A stretch of 64,000 bases of DNA from NCBI GenBank assembly GCA_963920765.1, contig OY987251.1, forward strand, positions 10,977,219 to 11,041,218, read 5' to 3'. Within the stretch, counting starts at the first letter, position 1. Each line of letters opens with the position of its first letter. Positions 24,441 to 37,761 of the stretch are shown here, piece by piece. The position numbers and the translations under genes were made by a program. The notes beneath the pieces are model-generated. The model did not search any database and was not told the origin of the DNA. It was given only the letters and a program-made list of their open reading frames with translations. The stretch comes from Ulota crispa (taxonomy: Eukaryota; Streptophyta; Bryopsida; Orthotrichales; Orthotrichaceae).

Positions 24441-26297
24441 TCTATAACTTGGCAACTGAAAACAAACGTTTAACGCTATTATATGCTCACAAAAGCACGT
24501 GACCACTTTACGATGGTGTTTATTTTGTAACTTAATCATTTTTATATGTTTATTTAGATGTTTTGGAATGCTCAAAATTTTTGCTTTTGTTTGAATAAAA
24601 AATATTAAGGATTTAGAAGTGAATGAGAAAGGTGTGAAAGGAAAAGAGATTTGGTATCTATTGTAGATTAGGATGGAGAGGGGCACAGGCTAATGTGTCA
24701 TATCTCCTTATCTTAGATAGGATTGAAATTAAGGAGGAGAGATTCTTTAGTATGTTGGAAGTTAATGTATGAGTATTGGTGAAAAGAGGGAAGAAATTTC
24801 AAAACTTTGATGTGAGAAAACTTTCTATATTTACATGATTTTGAATTGAAATTTAAAACAGTTATTTTATATGTGATTAATTTTTCAAAATGAATTGCAA
24901 ATTTGATTTGGAGTTGTGATGCAAAAATTATGAGTGTTTGAATTTTAGAGTCAAAAAGCCAAAGTATGAAGAAAGACTGAGACTTTGACAAGCCATAGCT
25001 TATGATTTGTATATCATTTTGCAACAAGATTTGAAAGGGTGTTCATCTTAATTTTAGTTTTTTAAAAAGTCTTTAGACTGAAGATTTAAAGCTTGGAGGA
25101 GAAAGTTATGAAGATGTGAAGGATTGGAGATGGCTGCCTTTTTGTTAGGAGAAGGTCAAAACTTTGAAGAGCTACAACTTTTGGACATTATGAAATTTTT
25201 TTTCAAATTTTTAGGAGTGATAGTTTGTTGTCATAACTTTTCAAATTGTCTTTGATTATTTCATTTGAAGTATTATTGAAGAAGTTATAGTGGGTAGAAA
25301 TTAAGGATTTGGGTGCCCACTAAAAAATTGATACTCACATTTTGATTGATTAGAACTTTTGGACAAAGTTTTATTTTGAAATACAAATTTTAGAAATTGT
25401 AACTGGTGGTATTATCTTTTTAAATTGATATCACGTTTTTATGAATGATGTGTAAAACAAAAGTTATAGATGTTTATAAAAGTAGTATTTAATTTGCAAT
25501 AAGGAAGAAGAGCATGTACTTTGAATTCGCATAACTTTTGGGCGGTAGCTTAGATTGAGTTGAAATTTAAATTAATGTTAGAAAATTGAAAGAGCTTTTC
25601 AAATTGCTATTACACTTAGCATTTGAAATTTTGAACCATCTGTGGCATTAAATAGAAGGTTGCTGCTTTTCTGGAACTTGTTACTTGTGATTTTCTCCCA
25701 TTGTTTTTATTAAAACATAAAGATTTGAAGACATGAAGATTTGAAGACCTAAAAATATGAAAACTTCTAGAAGAATGTTTTGGGTTTATTTTTTATGTAT
25801 ATATGGGAAGTGACTTTGTTATTTCCAGTTGGTTTTAGAGGCTCGTTTGTCAATTCATTTTCATTCTATTTGTTAAGCCTTATTGCAGGTAATTTGGGTT
25901 AAACCAAACTTAATCCTAGTTATTGTCGTGATGACAAAGTGAGATTGATCATCCACATGGTTAAGACTTGCTCTATTCTCACGATCTGAAATTTTGGCCA
26001 GTAGATCGTGAATTTGATTTTAGGATCCCATCATATGGACGGCAGCTTGTGTCTGCTGTCCCAATCTACCCGTCTTGTATCTAGTGGGCTTTTATTCCTA
26101 CTTTGATCTTTATTTTTTTAGAGCCAGCCATAGAATTGACCAATAGAAGACAGAAAACTGAAGATTTGAAAAGTGAAAATCAAGACTGGCGTCAATTTTA
26201 GTCAGCGACGCACGATTGCAGCGAGACATCCTGCATGTTTTCAAGGCGCGCTCCTCTCAATCCGACAATGTCACCTTCTGCTTAAGACTGTCTAGGT
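24441..26297. other. Non-coding interior of element B
   Basis: AT-rich DNA with long purine-biased stretches (repeated GAAGATTTGAAG near 25,725-25,750). An LTR origin was considered but no TG...CA ends with a duplication were found. No coding exon recognised. Confidence 0.55.
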
Positions 26298-28260
26298 TCA
26301 TGAGTAAATTTTTTTGCATAACAGAGAACTAAAATAATCAAAATGCAAGTAACTAATCCACTTTGTTGTTAACTTTGGCACTAAAATGAAATTGAAGATT
26401 ACAACAATATTTACATATTCACCATCTATAGCACATGCAATGTCAAAGTGCAAGTTGCGTACCTTGTGTGATGATTTCTCCACTTCTTTCTTTGCATTTG
26501 TAGTTTTCCCCTTCTTTTGTGTCACTATCTTCTCTTGCAAATCCAAACCAAATATAAATGACATCAAATAACATTAGCTACCAGCCTAGTCATTTCAAGA
26601 AAATAAATCAGAAGATTTCCTTCACCGTGTGCCATGTGCCCAAAGCCTTAAGCTTTCTACTAGTTTTTTGCCCCAGTGGTACAAATTTGTCCCAAGTCTC
26701 ATCTACATGTCAACACTAAGGATACTAGGTCAAGAAATTGACCATGTTGGTAGATTGCAAGAATCCTTGCAAGTGATGCTAGAGTGAATATTGTAGGTAC
26801 GCTTTATCATTGGCCAATTTGGTCAACTTAGAGGCATAGAAAGGTGGAGGCACTATAATATTTGCGGTAGGATTGTATTGTATTCTTGATCTCGAGTGGT
26901 TTACAATTACGGTGTTCTTGTAGTTCCATTGTGGCAAAATGCGGAACACCTTCTCTATTGGCTTATTCCCTGTCATGTTCTGAACTTCATCTACTCCCCA
27001 AATGAATATGAGAGTTTTATTTCCTCCTTTGACCCTGTCTAACAAAGCAAGAATCACGTTGTCCATGTACTTCTTTTTACTGCTACCCCAGAAAGCTACT
27101 GAGAAGTGTTGAAATATGTTCTCAAAGAAGTTTAAGAGCCATGGACAGAATAGTATACCACGACTACCTGTTTGGATTGTGGGCCTCTGAATTTTGTACC
27201 TCAAATCCCCCAGCACACATGAATCTGCTAACGTTCTATGAACGTTAACAAAGATAAGCTTAGCTCTGGTTCTCACTTAGGCTGGCATTGCCTGCGCACC
27301 TACTATTTGTGCTATAGTTGCCTTTGTGGTTGCCGTGATTTTCTCAATCAAGACTTTTGTTCCTACCTTCTCTTATGAGGTCTGGTTCCAATAGGACAAC
27401 AAATAGCTTATGCATTAATTCCATACAATAACAAGAGAGCTCAAGTACTAAGAGGCATGTCATGCTTGGAATAATAGTACCAGCAACATACCTTACCAAA
27501 ATCAACGTGTTCTTCAAATCACTAACACACAACTACTTCTCTCATTAACAATTGCGTCATTACTATAGATTACCGACTTTGTGCTCTCAAGGTATTTGAA
27601 AACCACTTCACTACAACTCAAAGTTTGAAGCATGACAGTAGGCTACACTGCATTAGAAGAGTAACTACGCAATGTACTCATCACAAAAGAGATGCAATTT
27701 TGCCCTCTCTCATCCATAGCAATGGTAAAGAAAACATTGCAAGAGCATATAGTATGTGTTAAGCAAGATAAAAGAAATTGTGGCTCTCACCTCTTCCAAC
27801 GGTGGAATAGTATTGTCTATCTCCACCTTATCTTTGGAAATAGTCACTACTGGAAGACTGTCTCGTGGCCATTGCTTTGGAGAGTGAAGTTGAAGCAATG
27901 AGGGTTACATCTTCAATGTCCAAGCTATAGGTGCAGAAGTCAGGTGGAGGTGCCTGCTTGGATAATATAGCATCGCCTACATCGGCAGCTGCTTTGCCCT
28001 TCTCTTTCAAAGGCAAAGGTTTAATGGATCCATTGCCTTGGGACTTTTCAACCTTGGAAAGAGCAGCTTTGAGGTCCTCATCCATATGCCCCAAACGGGA
28101 AGGCGAACCAGAGCGGTTCTCCAAGCCTGAGGAGACGTTGGCCTCAACAAAACCTTTGTTATTTCCCATGCAAGAATTGAGCATAGATTTGAAGCCCGAC
28201 AATGTTACAAGACTAGTCTCTACGCTTTGTAGGAATTTGTTGAACTTCTTATACATTTCT
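26298..28260 (-). pseudogene. FCP1/NIF-like HAD phosphatase gene captured in element B, catalytic residues lost
   Basis: The frame 27,276-26,779 matches the FCP1-homology (NLI-interacting factor, HAD superfamily) domain across its length. It has a first strand and loop (LIFVNVHRTLADS), a middle with FFENIFQHFSVAFWGSSKKK then MDNVILALLD, a GNKPIEKVF block, WNYKNTVIVNHSRSR, NPTANIIVPPPF and a terminal segment. In active enzymes the first motif is DxDx(T/V) and the late motif has paired Asp. Here they read NxH and VNHS, so metal-binding aspartates are missing. An in-frame TAG follows QYSL, with HLQGFLQSTNMVNFL continuing after it. Upstream, 28,256-27,710 encodes a hydrophilic Ser/Lys-rich stretch and IEDVTLIAST, with a frame change before DSLPVVTISKDKVEI. 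A Lys-rich piece at 26,567-26,298 may be a further exon. Gene capture by CACTA elements is well known; that this is captured host DNA is inference. Confidence 0.65.
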
Positions 28261-29089
28261 TATTATCTACTCACAATGGCTACTATTTTTGCTGACTACT
28301 GCCTTATAGGAATTTGCAACCAAAGCTAGGACATCACTAAAACAAACGCACTCTATTCGCTAATGCAATTTCTTTTATGAAGTCTATATTTCTTCAAGGC
28401 AACTTAATGTGGATGTCTATCAGAATTGTATGGCCCTTGAGAATCTTATGAATACAATATCATGTAGCTCAGAGATACCATGCTAACTTTTCCTAAAACA
28501 AATTGAATTACAACATTATTATCATGAAATTGCAATACTGACAATAGCCTCAACCAAATTATATCTACTACATAGTACCAAAATATAATTACATGAAAGG
28601 CATGGCAATGCAATGCAACAACAATTGCCCTAAAACAAACTAACAACAAATGCAGCAAGCAAAAAACAATGTGTTCATGACTACCAAAACAAGACAAATC
28701 TTGCATTGCATTCAAAATTAGAATACAACATCTGCTTTTACAATGGCACTAGACCATTGCTTCTAAGCGGCAAGACATACATTGTTAAAGATTATGCTAT
28801 CATAATCACATGGTTGAGAATTTCCTCATCGATTCATGTGGCCTGTTTCCATCCAAGTATTGCACTTCGTCTTAGCCGCTTGTCAATACATTGCTGCCTT
28901 CTCCCCTCTGCAGATATGCCAACCAACAAATTCTCATTAACCACATATGAGACACATACTTGAGAAGTAGGATTGAAATTAGAATGAGAACTCTACGTGA
29001 ACTTTGCATTTCTTGACCTACTGCATCTCCATTCGAGCCTGCATCTCCATTCAAACCTTCCCCTTTGACTTGCCTTTGAGAGATTCTTC

Positions 29090-29962
29090 ACCTAGCTGCG
29101 CGCGTTTGCCATTTGCTCAGCAATTTTCTTTTGGGCTTCTGATTCCCAATGGATTTGAAGCCTTGTCCACTGGTCAGGCTGCAGATTTATGGGACAATTG
29201 AGCTCGCCTTTTTATACTTTTTCTTTAAAGCGACCCTCTCAGTTTTCATGAAGCGTCTTGCCGCTATCTTGAGTCCTATCATACTCAAGTTGTATCCAAT
29301 GTAATCAAATTCTCTGTCCAAGTACGCCCGCAAACGTTGAATCGCACTTGTCTGCTGTCCCTCCCATTTGATGACACTCATGTCCAAGAGTCAAGGGACC
29401 AAATTCCGAATTGCAGCATCCCATGCGTTCTTTCTAGGGAGGATTGGTCGATCTCTCCACCGACAAGGACATCAATCTTGTATGGTTTTCTCCCCGAAGA
29501 TTGTCTAGCGATAGCTGCATCCTCTGAATTCCTTCTCTTATTCCGCCGCAGTGTCCTCTCCATGGAGTAGACGGAAGTTTGTCTGCTTACAGGACTCTAC
29601 ACAGGTAGCACTATCTCTGGCTCAACTGGGAATCCATTATGATTCTGCAGCCATTGTAGGTATCTAGCAATGGATTCGACAGTTTGCTCCACGGTAGGGT
29701 GATTATTGTGCCGCACACGCTTTTGCCTGTGCTGCGGTGCACGAGTTGGCTTGACAAACTCCCTACCAATGGATTCCAGTAATCCTAGGTGATTTCTTGC
29801 ACATTCCAAGAGAATGTCAACATTTATCAAATCCATACTAATCAAACATTCAAATATTAGGACTTGCAGTGAATGACATCCACAAGTGCTGCGCAACAAG
29901 GCAAAGGGCGTCGAGCAACCCAGTCCACTGCGCATGGACAACAGAAGTGACGCGGTGGGCAC
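29090..29962 (-). pseudogene. Second gene of element B, TNPA/Transposase_24-like, frameshifted
   Basis: Minus strand, pieces in order: 29,962-29,597 (SMDLINVDILLECARNHLG, a Pro/Arg/His-rich stretch, VEQTVESIARYLQWLQNHNG), 29,563-29,378 (RTLRRNKRRNSEDAAIARQS, KPYKIDVLVGGEI), 29,387-29,187 (IQRLRAYLDREFDYIG then FMKTERVALKKKYKKAS). After a one-base shift comes LQPDQWTRLQIHWESEAQKK with QMANARS ending at a TAG near 29,092. The W..L...W.sE..QK pattern after a basic LKKKY segment is characteristic of the plant Ptta/En/Spm second-gene family, which supplies the DNA-binding partner of TNP2. Frameshifts and stops separate the pieces. It is transcribed opposite to TNP2 of the same element. Confidence 0.55.
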
Positions 29963-32829
29963 GCATTGTCACTTAAGGTACAGAAATGAGGATGTGCGGA
30001 TTCATGAAGCCATACTTCAAGATGAGAAATCTTGTAATGAAAATTAGACTGCGGTTTAAGCAATGCGGACACTAAATCACAAAGACACAATTGTCCCTTT
30101 CTTAGGGCAGGCTCAACAAACAGTACAGACTGCCCAGCATTCTGGAACAGAATTCAAAGAGCAATGTCTACATTTGACCCAAACAATGTCCAAAACAAAC
30201 AAAACTAGAGCTCCAATGTAGAGGTGGAAGTTCACGACTGCGCAACATACCTCGCTTAAGCTGAATTTCCGCCTCTTTCCCCCCTTCCCCCACCTATTTG
30301 ACCAAACAACATTAACCAACTCCCATCCGATGTTGTCCTCACATAAAAAAACCTTGTAGTGGAGTTGCATGACATATTGCAACTGGGGCAAACACATCTA
30401 GCACTTCCTAGCAGCCACCTACTCTCACTCCCTCAATGCGTACAAGAACAAAGTGCAATTAAAAAATAAACGTCCAGCAGGTTCCCTCCTCCACTATGAA
30501 GATATACCAACCTAGAAAGATTGCATTCTCATGTTGCTATATTTTTAAACATAAAATACTGACAATTTAATAGAAAATTGAACACAACTTCCGTACATGT
30601 ATACAAACACAATGTTTATTAATAATTTGACCGCCACTACAAACGCAAGCATCACTGGCAAACCAGAAAAAACCCAATTCCATATCCGCACTACAAGTGA
30701 AGAAGAGAGAGTATTGGAGTACATGAAACGTAGCTTATATAACATAACCTAGCCTACTACTTAGAAACAAATGCTTCTGGATGGCGACTATGCAAGCAAG
30801 TCCTGTTGGGCTATGTTGAAGCCAACCCATTTCCATGTACATACAATCATGATTAGAAATGAACTTCTCTACCCTTCAATAACCTCCTCCCCTCTTTTCT
30901 AAAAATGCACAAGCAATGAAACCAGAACATATTACACAAGCCATTGGCAGTGCATGAAAAAACTAACATTGTACATACAATATAAAAATCAAACCCGCTT
31001 GACAATCATAGGAGTAGCAAAGTGGCCGAAGGCTGAACCGGATTGCCCCTTGCATATCCATGTAAGAAATTGGCAGAAGCTGCCTTTTCAGAAGTGAATA
31101 TAACTAAGCCATTGAAAATAAGATAGGAAACTGCCCCTTGACATACAATACCCTCATTGAAACTGCCAACATAAAATCCTACCCCAATTACACTTACAAA
31201 ATGATGTAATTGCACTTGCACTACACGTACACACAGCAAACATCTTTGCATAAGGCATTTGCTGTGAAACTCTATCCATGTCTAAGTATTACACAAAAGT
31301 CAAAGCATTATCAAGGCACTACCTCATTTGATCTTGAAGTCTTCAAGCAACACACCCGTACACAACACTTCTCCTTGAAGTGCCCATAAACAACATATGG
31401 AACCCAACAACATTCAATTCTAGTCATACAATTCTTGCGCGAGTCACAAAGATTGTACCTCATCTTTTTTGCAGAAAGAAATGCAAGAAGGACTGACCTT
31501 GGGCCTCGCTGAAAGTTACAAATCGACCCCTCCGATCTCAACTCGTTGTCGATGCTCATATGTCCTTGCACAAATTCCATACTGGCAGACAAAACAGCCC
31601 TTCCTCCAGATGGTAGCAGCCTTCTTCTAGTGACCGTGAACGAGCGTTGTCCTTAGACGTGAGCTCCACTTATCGACAGTCTGTTCTCTCTCGCTCTTGC
31701 TTTGTTCATTGCCAATCCGCCAACTCCAAGCTTTTTACCAAACAACACTCTTACTCTCGCAAGCCTGATTGCACTTGGAATTGGATTTTAGAAATCCGCA
31801 ATGCCGCAATTTACACCAGCCGACCTAACTGCATGTAATGTCGCCAACTCCACACCATCCGGCCCTAGTTCTTCTCTTGTTAGTATGCTACCAGATCTGT
31901 CATTCCGCAAACTCCTTTGTGGAGGACAAGGGGGAAGCAAAGAACTTTGAACAAGGGTTGATACTGGGACCTTCTCCGGGCCAAGTCACTTTTAGTGTTG
32001 CATAACAACAATTAGTTTATCTTTTTTTCTGTTACTTCTACTTTACTTCCGTTATGAACTTAATGCTTTTGAGATTCACTGTATCAGTGCAAGCATGGTA
32101 AAGCAAAGTAACGCAAGAAGAGGTGACATCTATGTGTAAGATTGTCATTATGTGAATAGAAGTAAGGCACAGAACATCACTTCCATTGAATGGACTAACT
32201 AGGAGTGTCTAATAAGCTTAGTAATAGTGATGAGTGTAACAACAATCCAGAATGGATGAAAAGTTAGCCTTTTAAATGAAAAACTACAACATCACTATTT
32301 TAGCATTCATGGGTTTTCATTATTCTGTATAATGTTTAATTAAGTACTAAAATACAACTCATGAATGACTACAAGGTTGAAAAACATATTGAAATATAAC
32401 TCATGATCAATTGCAACGGTAGAATCTGAGATTTTCTTCAATTTCAATCACAAATGTTGGTGTCATCAATGCAAGGCGGCTGTTAGCCGTACTTTAATGA
32501 CCAAAAAATTTGTTGATTCAAATGATGAAAGAAACCATAGGATGCTACATAATGCTATAGAGTGTAATACTTACAACTTTTGTTTTGCAAGCTAGACTGG
32601 AAGATATCTTTCCGCAAGGGTAGCAATTTGTGCATCATGTTGCAATTTGTACGCACCTTTCTCCCCCTCTCTACAATCTTCCACTTGCTCTGATCCCGTA
32701 GACATCTTTTGTATTAGCAACAGTGTTCCGGTGTCTACCAAACCGTTCTAACACTCATATAGTTTTTGGCACTGTCGTTGCATACTTTGTAGATACAAGC
32801 TTGGTTGTAAACTACAAAGTGAGTTTAGC
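29963..32829. promoter_or_regulatory. Central region of element B between divergent genes
   Basis: About 2.9 kb separates the minus-strand second gene from the first plus-strand TNP2-linked frames. No protein signature was recognised. By position it should contain both promoters and first exons. I cannot point to a specific promoter motif. Confidence 0.4.
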
Positions 32830-33356
32830 ATGACCTCACTGTTGATCTATTTGTCACTTAACCAATACGTAAAAGCCCTTGTATTGTTACCGCATAACAT
32901 ACCAAGGGGGAAATACTACGTAATCAGTGTCCAAGATGCTACGAGAACACAACAGCAGTTGAAAGCTTTGATTGAAATGCACAGGGTCTCCAACTCTTTG
33001 GAAGCTCTTCTATATACCAGTAATTTTGTAGACCAAAGGTAGAAAGTTGGCTGGCGTAAATATAGTAGGTACATGGAACGTGATCTGTGTTAGGTTATAT
33101 TACTAGACTTGCTTCATTAGCCGTTTTGCTATTCAAGTTTATCATTAAGTACTCAGTAAGTACAGGAGGCATACTGAAAATAAAGTTTATCTTTACTAAT
33201 ATTGTAACTTAGAAAAAGTGAAAGTCCAATAATAACGTAGTCGTTATACAGTTTGCAACTAAAATACAACTATGTCATAACTTTTGGTTCCTCCATCTAG
33301 TTGTACTAGAGTTCATTTGCATACAAGATTTATAGCATGGAATCCCTAAACTGCAA

Positions 33357-36300
33357 ATGCAAACAATAGAACCGCTTAGGCTTCCAGTGTCTAACAAACA
33401 AAGACAACATCTAAGAGACAAAAGAATGTGGGCAAGAGAGTTGAAGAGAGCTGCTTTCTTGAACTTGAGTCGTCTCCATTGTCCGTGTTGTGAGTGTAAT
33501 GGCAAGAGGAAATGGCTACTGAGAACCGTCCAACAGCACCTTACTAAGAATGGACGCGCACCTCAATTTAGAGTTTGGAGAGGTCCTGGCACTCCAAACT
33601 CCTCGGACAAAGATTGGGAAGAAGTGCATAACCCACCCTAAGAATCTTCTCTAGTCAAAATTGAGATTGATATAGGAGAGGATACCACAAGTATGATAAT
33701 GACGCATTTGAAGTTGAAGAAAGAATTCATGCGAAGGTGGTAGAGGCTTTTCATTTGGGCGATGATATCCATCAAAATGCACAAATACCTTCCAATTCTG
33801 GTGGCGATGATGTAAGTGAAGGTTACAACAAACCTGTTGCAGACGACGATGGCAATGTTGTCTTTGACCGTGCTTTTGAACTCCTAGTCTTAGAGGAGGC
33901 AATGAAACCCTTATATGAAGGAGCCAGAAGTACAAAGCTTGCAGCAATAGTACTACTTCTAAACGTTTGCACTGTCCATGCGGTTAGCAACAGTTTTGTA
34001 CATGAGTTGTTGACGCTTCTACACTGCCACCTTCTTCCTTCCGACAACTATCTTCCGTACAATTATTATGCAGCAAAGAGTTTGACAAGGAAATTGGGAT
34101 TGTTGTACAACTCAATCCACACTTGCAACAACAGATGCGTATTGTTTCAAGGGGACCTTGCTTAAGCACAAAACTACCCTAAATGCGATGGACCTTGATA
34201 TTCAGATATGGTATGTAAAAAATTTGCACTAAAAGTATTGAGGCATTTTCCATCAATTCCTAGATTGCAATGACTTTTCCGCAGTCCCTCGATTTTGAAG
34301 TTGATGAATTAGCATTGCGAGAATTGCAGTAATAGAGTTGGTGGGGACAACCTTGTGCGACATCCCTATGATTCAAAAGCTTGGAATTACTTTCACAAGA
34401 ACGTGGATCCAAGTTTTGGTGATGATCATAGGAATGTTCATTTTGCTATAGCGGCAGAAGGGATCAATCCCTACAAGCAGACACAATCATCATGGTTGAC
34501 GTGGCCAGTAATGTTGCTAAACTATTACTTGCCACCATGGCTTTGTACAAAAAAGTTTTTTATCTATCTTTCATTATTAATTCCAGGGAAGCAATCGATG
34601 ACATCTGACGTCTTTGATGTATATATGGACCCGTTACTGGAAGAACTCTTGCAACTGTGGAGCGGCGTGGATGCGTATGATATAAATGCAAATGTGGATT
34701 TCAAGGAATTCAAGCTTCGCCCAATTTTGCTATGGACCATCCACGACTATCCATGTTACGGTACAGTCGGAGGTTTTGCACATCAAGGATATGCTAGATG
34801 TGTTGTATGCGCTTCAGCTATAGGTGCTGAACACTCAACAGAATTGAGCAAGCAAACTTAAGGCAAAACAAGAAGATGGTTGCCATTGGGACACTAGTAC
34901 AGATCGGAGAACATGAAGGAGCACTTCAATGGAGAATTGGAAGAGCGTACCATGCCCACACAAGTGACAAGCGACAAACATACGCGGCAGAGTACAAGAC
35001 ATGGAAATCCTCTGGCAGTAAAGAAGGAGATCCTTCTAAAATACATGGGGTAAAAAGGAGATCCATTTTGAACAACCTCCCGTATTGGAAGGTCAGTGCG
35101 TGATTCTCATTGTTTTGGCTTGTTTTTTGTTCTAGTTATTCTTGAGCAAGAGTAAGGCCTTGATTTTTGTGAAATTGCTCATGGCTGCTTAATATTATGG
35201 CGATATGTAGTGAATTCTTGTTGCAATTTTAAAATGAGTATGCATTCTTCTCTACATCTAAAAAACAACTCTTTAGTTGTAAGATGTTGTCTATATAGTG
35301 TTTGTGTACTCTCTCTATAGTTGTAACTCAGACTTAGTAATGGAGTACTATCTCTCTAAAATACACGACTAAAAATCAACTGCTCTATTGTAAAGCAGTA
35401 CCAAAGGAGTACTAGTGTAGTTGTTATTACGAAGTTGTGGAAAAATAAGCAACTACAAAAGAACTAAGTAGTTTAATGAAGGTTATTTTGTAGTAGTTAC
35501 TATGTGTACAATAGGAAGGAGTAAGTGAAACTGCCTACATTGCAAGTTGCATAGATATTCAGAAGATTAAATTCCTTTTTCTTGCTAAGTTGAAATGGAA
35601 CGGTGTTGTTTCACTGAAGGGAATGCACTGACATGGTTCATGCAATCATTGGGCTGCAGGAATTGTTGATTCGTTACACATTAGACCCAATGCACTACGA
35701 GATGAATATTGCAAAAAAATTCTTGAAGACAATTACTGGGAAGAAAGACACTGTCAAAGTTAGGCGAGACTTGCAATAATGGAATATTTGACCTCAGCTT
35801 TGGTTAATCCATAATCTTAGGGGCAGAGGGAAAATGTTGAAACCAGCAACACCATATGTACTCACCAACAAAGAGTTCAAAAGGTTTGCTACCACAATCG
35901 AGGAACTAAAAACACCTACTAGACATTCATCTGGCTTGGATAAGCACATTCAGAATAAAAATTTTGGGGGATTGAAATCTCATGACTATCATATGTTAAT
36001 GCAACAGATAATGTCATTCCCTTTGAAGGGGTTACTACAACTAGGTCCAAGGATGGCTGTCATGAGGACATGCCAAATCTATCGAAGGATTTGTACCGGG
36101 GTTTATAATCCTTTTGATTTTTTGGCACTAGAATCAGACATTGCAGAGACAATAGCGCTGTTGGAGATGGAATTTCCTCCATCTTTCTTTGATATAATAA
36201 CTCACTTGACATATCACTTCGTGCAAGAATTGGATACTTGTGGACCAGTTGCAACCAGGTGGATGTACCCAGTAGAAAGATATATGAAAACCCTAAAGGG

Positions 36301-37761
36301 GTATGTGCGGAATATGGCTAAACCTGAAGCTTCAATGGCGAAAGGTTATGTCAAAGATGAGTGCCTTGGGTTAGTGACAAAGTATCTCCACAAATTTGAA
36401 ATTTTACAACGCAGGGTTTGGGATGCTGACGAGGAATATGGAGATGCCGTAGAAGTTTTGGAGGGCGCTGAGAAATTGTATGTCCTAAGCAATACTTTGC
36501 AAGACACAGCACACCAATATGTCATCAAAAACACAGCTATAATGCAGTTGTTATTTGAATAAGGAAAAAACTTATTCCCTTCTAAATGCCAAGAGTGTTT
36601 AGTGAATTGAAACAGAGCATTGCCAAGGAGCTGTAATACTGGGTGTCATGAACAAAGATGAGAGTTTAGCCGTTTTTGCAATTTTGATCGAGGGTATGGG
36701 CTAATAGTAACGATGGCAATTCATACGAAAATCAATGTACGCCATCCAAATTGGTCGCCTGTGTATTAATGAATTTTGACTTCACGAGAATACTTTCCTA
36801 TAGACTGCAATGTTTGATGTCTCAAAATCTTGTTACTTGTAGAGTAGTTTTTGATATGCATATTTGGCAAAGAAAACTGAGCTGCCAATATCTCACAACT
36901 ACAAAGATTTAATGGTTATTGAGATACAACTATGAGCAATTATATTTTTGTCATGTTTGAGTCAACAGTTGTTGTTTGATGTATATCCCTTTTCAATCAT
37001 TACATCTAACTAATTGACTACCTTCTTCTAGGAGGTGGAAGCTAGAGAAGGCCACAAATGCAAACGTTGTTTGTTTTGAGATTTGGGCGATGAAAACAGT
37101 GGAGGGAGATGCTGCTGAGCACAAAAACTCAGAGAACATGGACTAGTTGTTTTTGTGTAGAAAACCATCATAGAGAGCACAACGTTATCAAAGAATGAAA
37201 TCATATGGGATGCATATTTGAGTTGATGACCAAGATACCGGTCACTTGCAAACATGTGATAGTGGAATTGCATTTGTGTTTCATGTATCCACAGGAGATG
37301 CCAGGTATGTCACAATTAACTACGTGGGGATACTAAAAGATATCCTCAAACTGGACTACGGTTGTCTTCAAAATCCAATCATTCTACTTTGAAGTGAGTG
37401 GATCAAACAACACAATAATAGAGGCAACTCTACATACATTTGGGATGAAGCCGGATTCCTAGTTGTAAACTTCCATCACAAACTGCCCAAAACGTTGGAT
37501 CCATTTATCTTCTCTAGCCAAGCTACGCAAGTGTACTTTTCTAATGTTCAAAGTAGACCAGGTTGGAAGGTTGTTCTACAAGCAAAAGCACGCGCACGGA
37601 GGGAAGTACTTGACACTTCAAATGTTTTTATCACAACTACAGTACATTCTAGCAGTCTTGTTGCACCACAGCATTTTCCGAGGCAACTAGTAGCACCGTC
37701 TTTAGTAGGAGCCATTGAATTGTTTGCAATAGACAATTTACTAGCATGTGCAAAGTATTAG
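33357..37761 (+). pseudogene. TNP2: TNP2-type transposase of element B, inactivated
   Basis: Blocks on the plus strand: 33,420-33,630 (CPCCECNGKRKWLLRTVQQH, the N-terminal zinc-finger-like exon); 33,737-34,165 (EEAMKPLYEGARSTKLAAIV, NYYAAKSLTRKLGLLYNSIH); 34,200-34,860, the Transposase_21 core (LVRHPYDSKAWNYFH, FAIAAEGINPY, YLSLLIPGKQ, ILLWTIHDYPCYG, GYARCVVC); 35,655-35,780 (LDPMHYEMNIAKKFLKTITG); 35,834-36,562, an open 242-codon DUF4218 block (GGLKSHDYHMLMQQIM, FPPSFFDIITHLTYHFV, RWMYPVERYMKTLKGYVRN); 37,495-37,620, a DUF4216 remnant (FIFSSQATQVYFSN, GWKVVLQ). Stops occur at 34,164, in the following YPKCDGP region, before the DUF4218 block and at 34,859. Most of DUF4216 is unreadable, so the gene is dead. 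Layout and length fit the family. Confidence 0.88.

Noticed and set aside
24171..26290. Solo LTR within element B
   Set aside because: A TG start is present, but no CA end with a 5-bp duplication, and no primer-binding site or polypurine tract could be placed.
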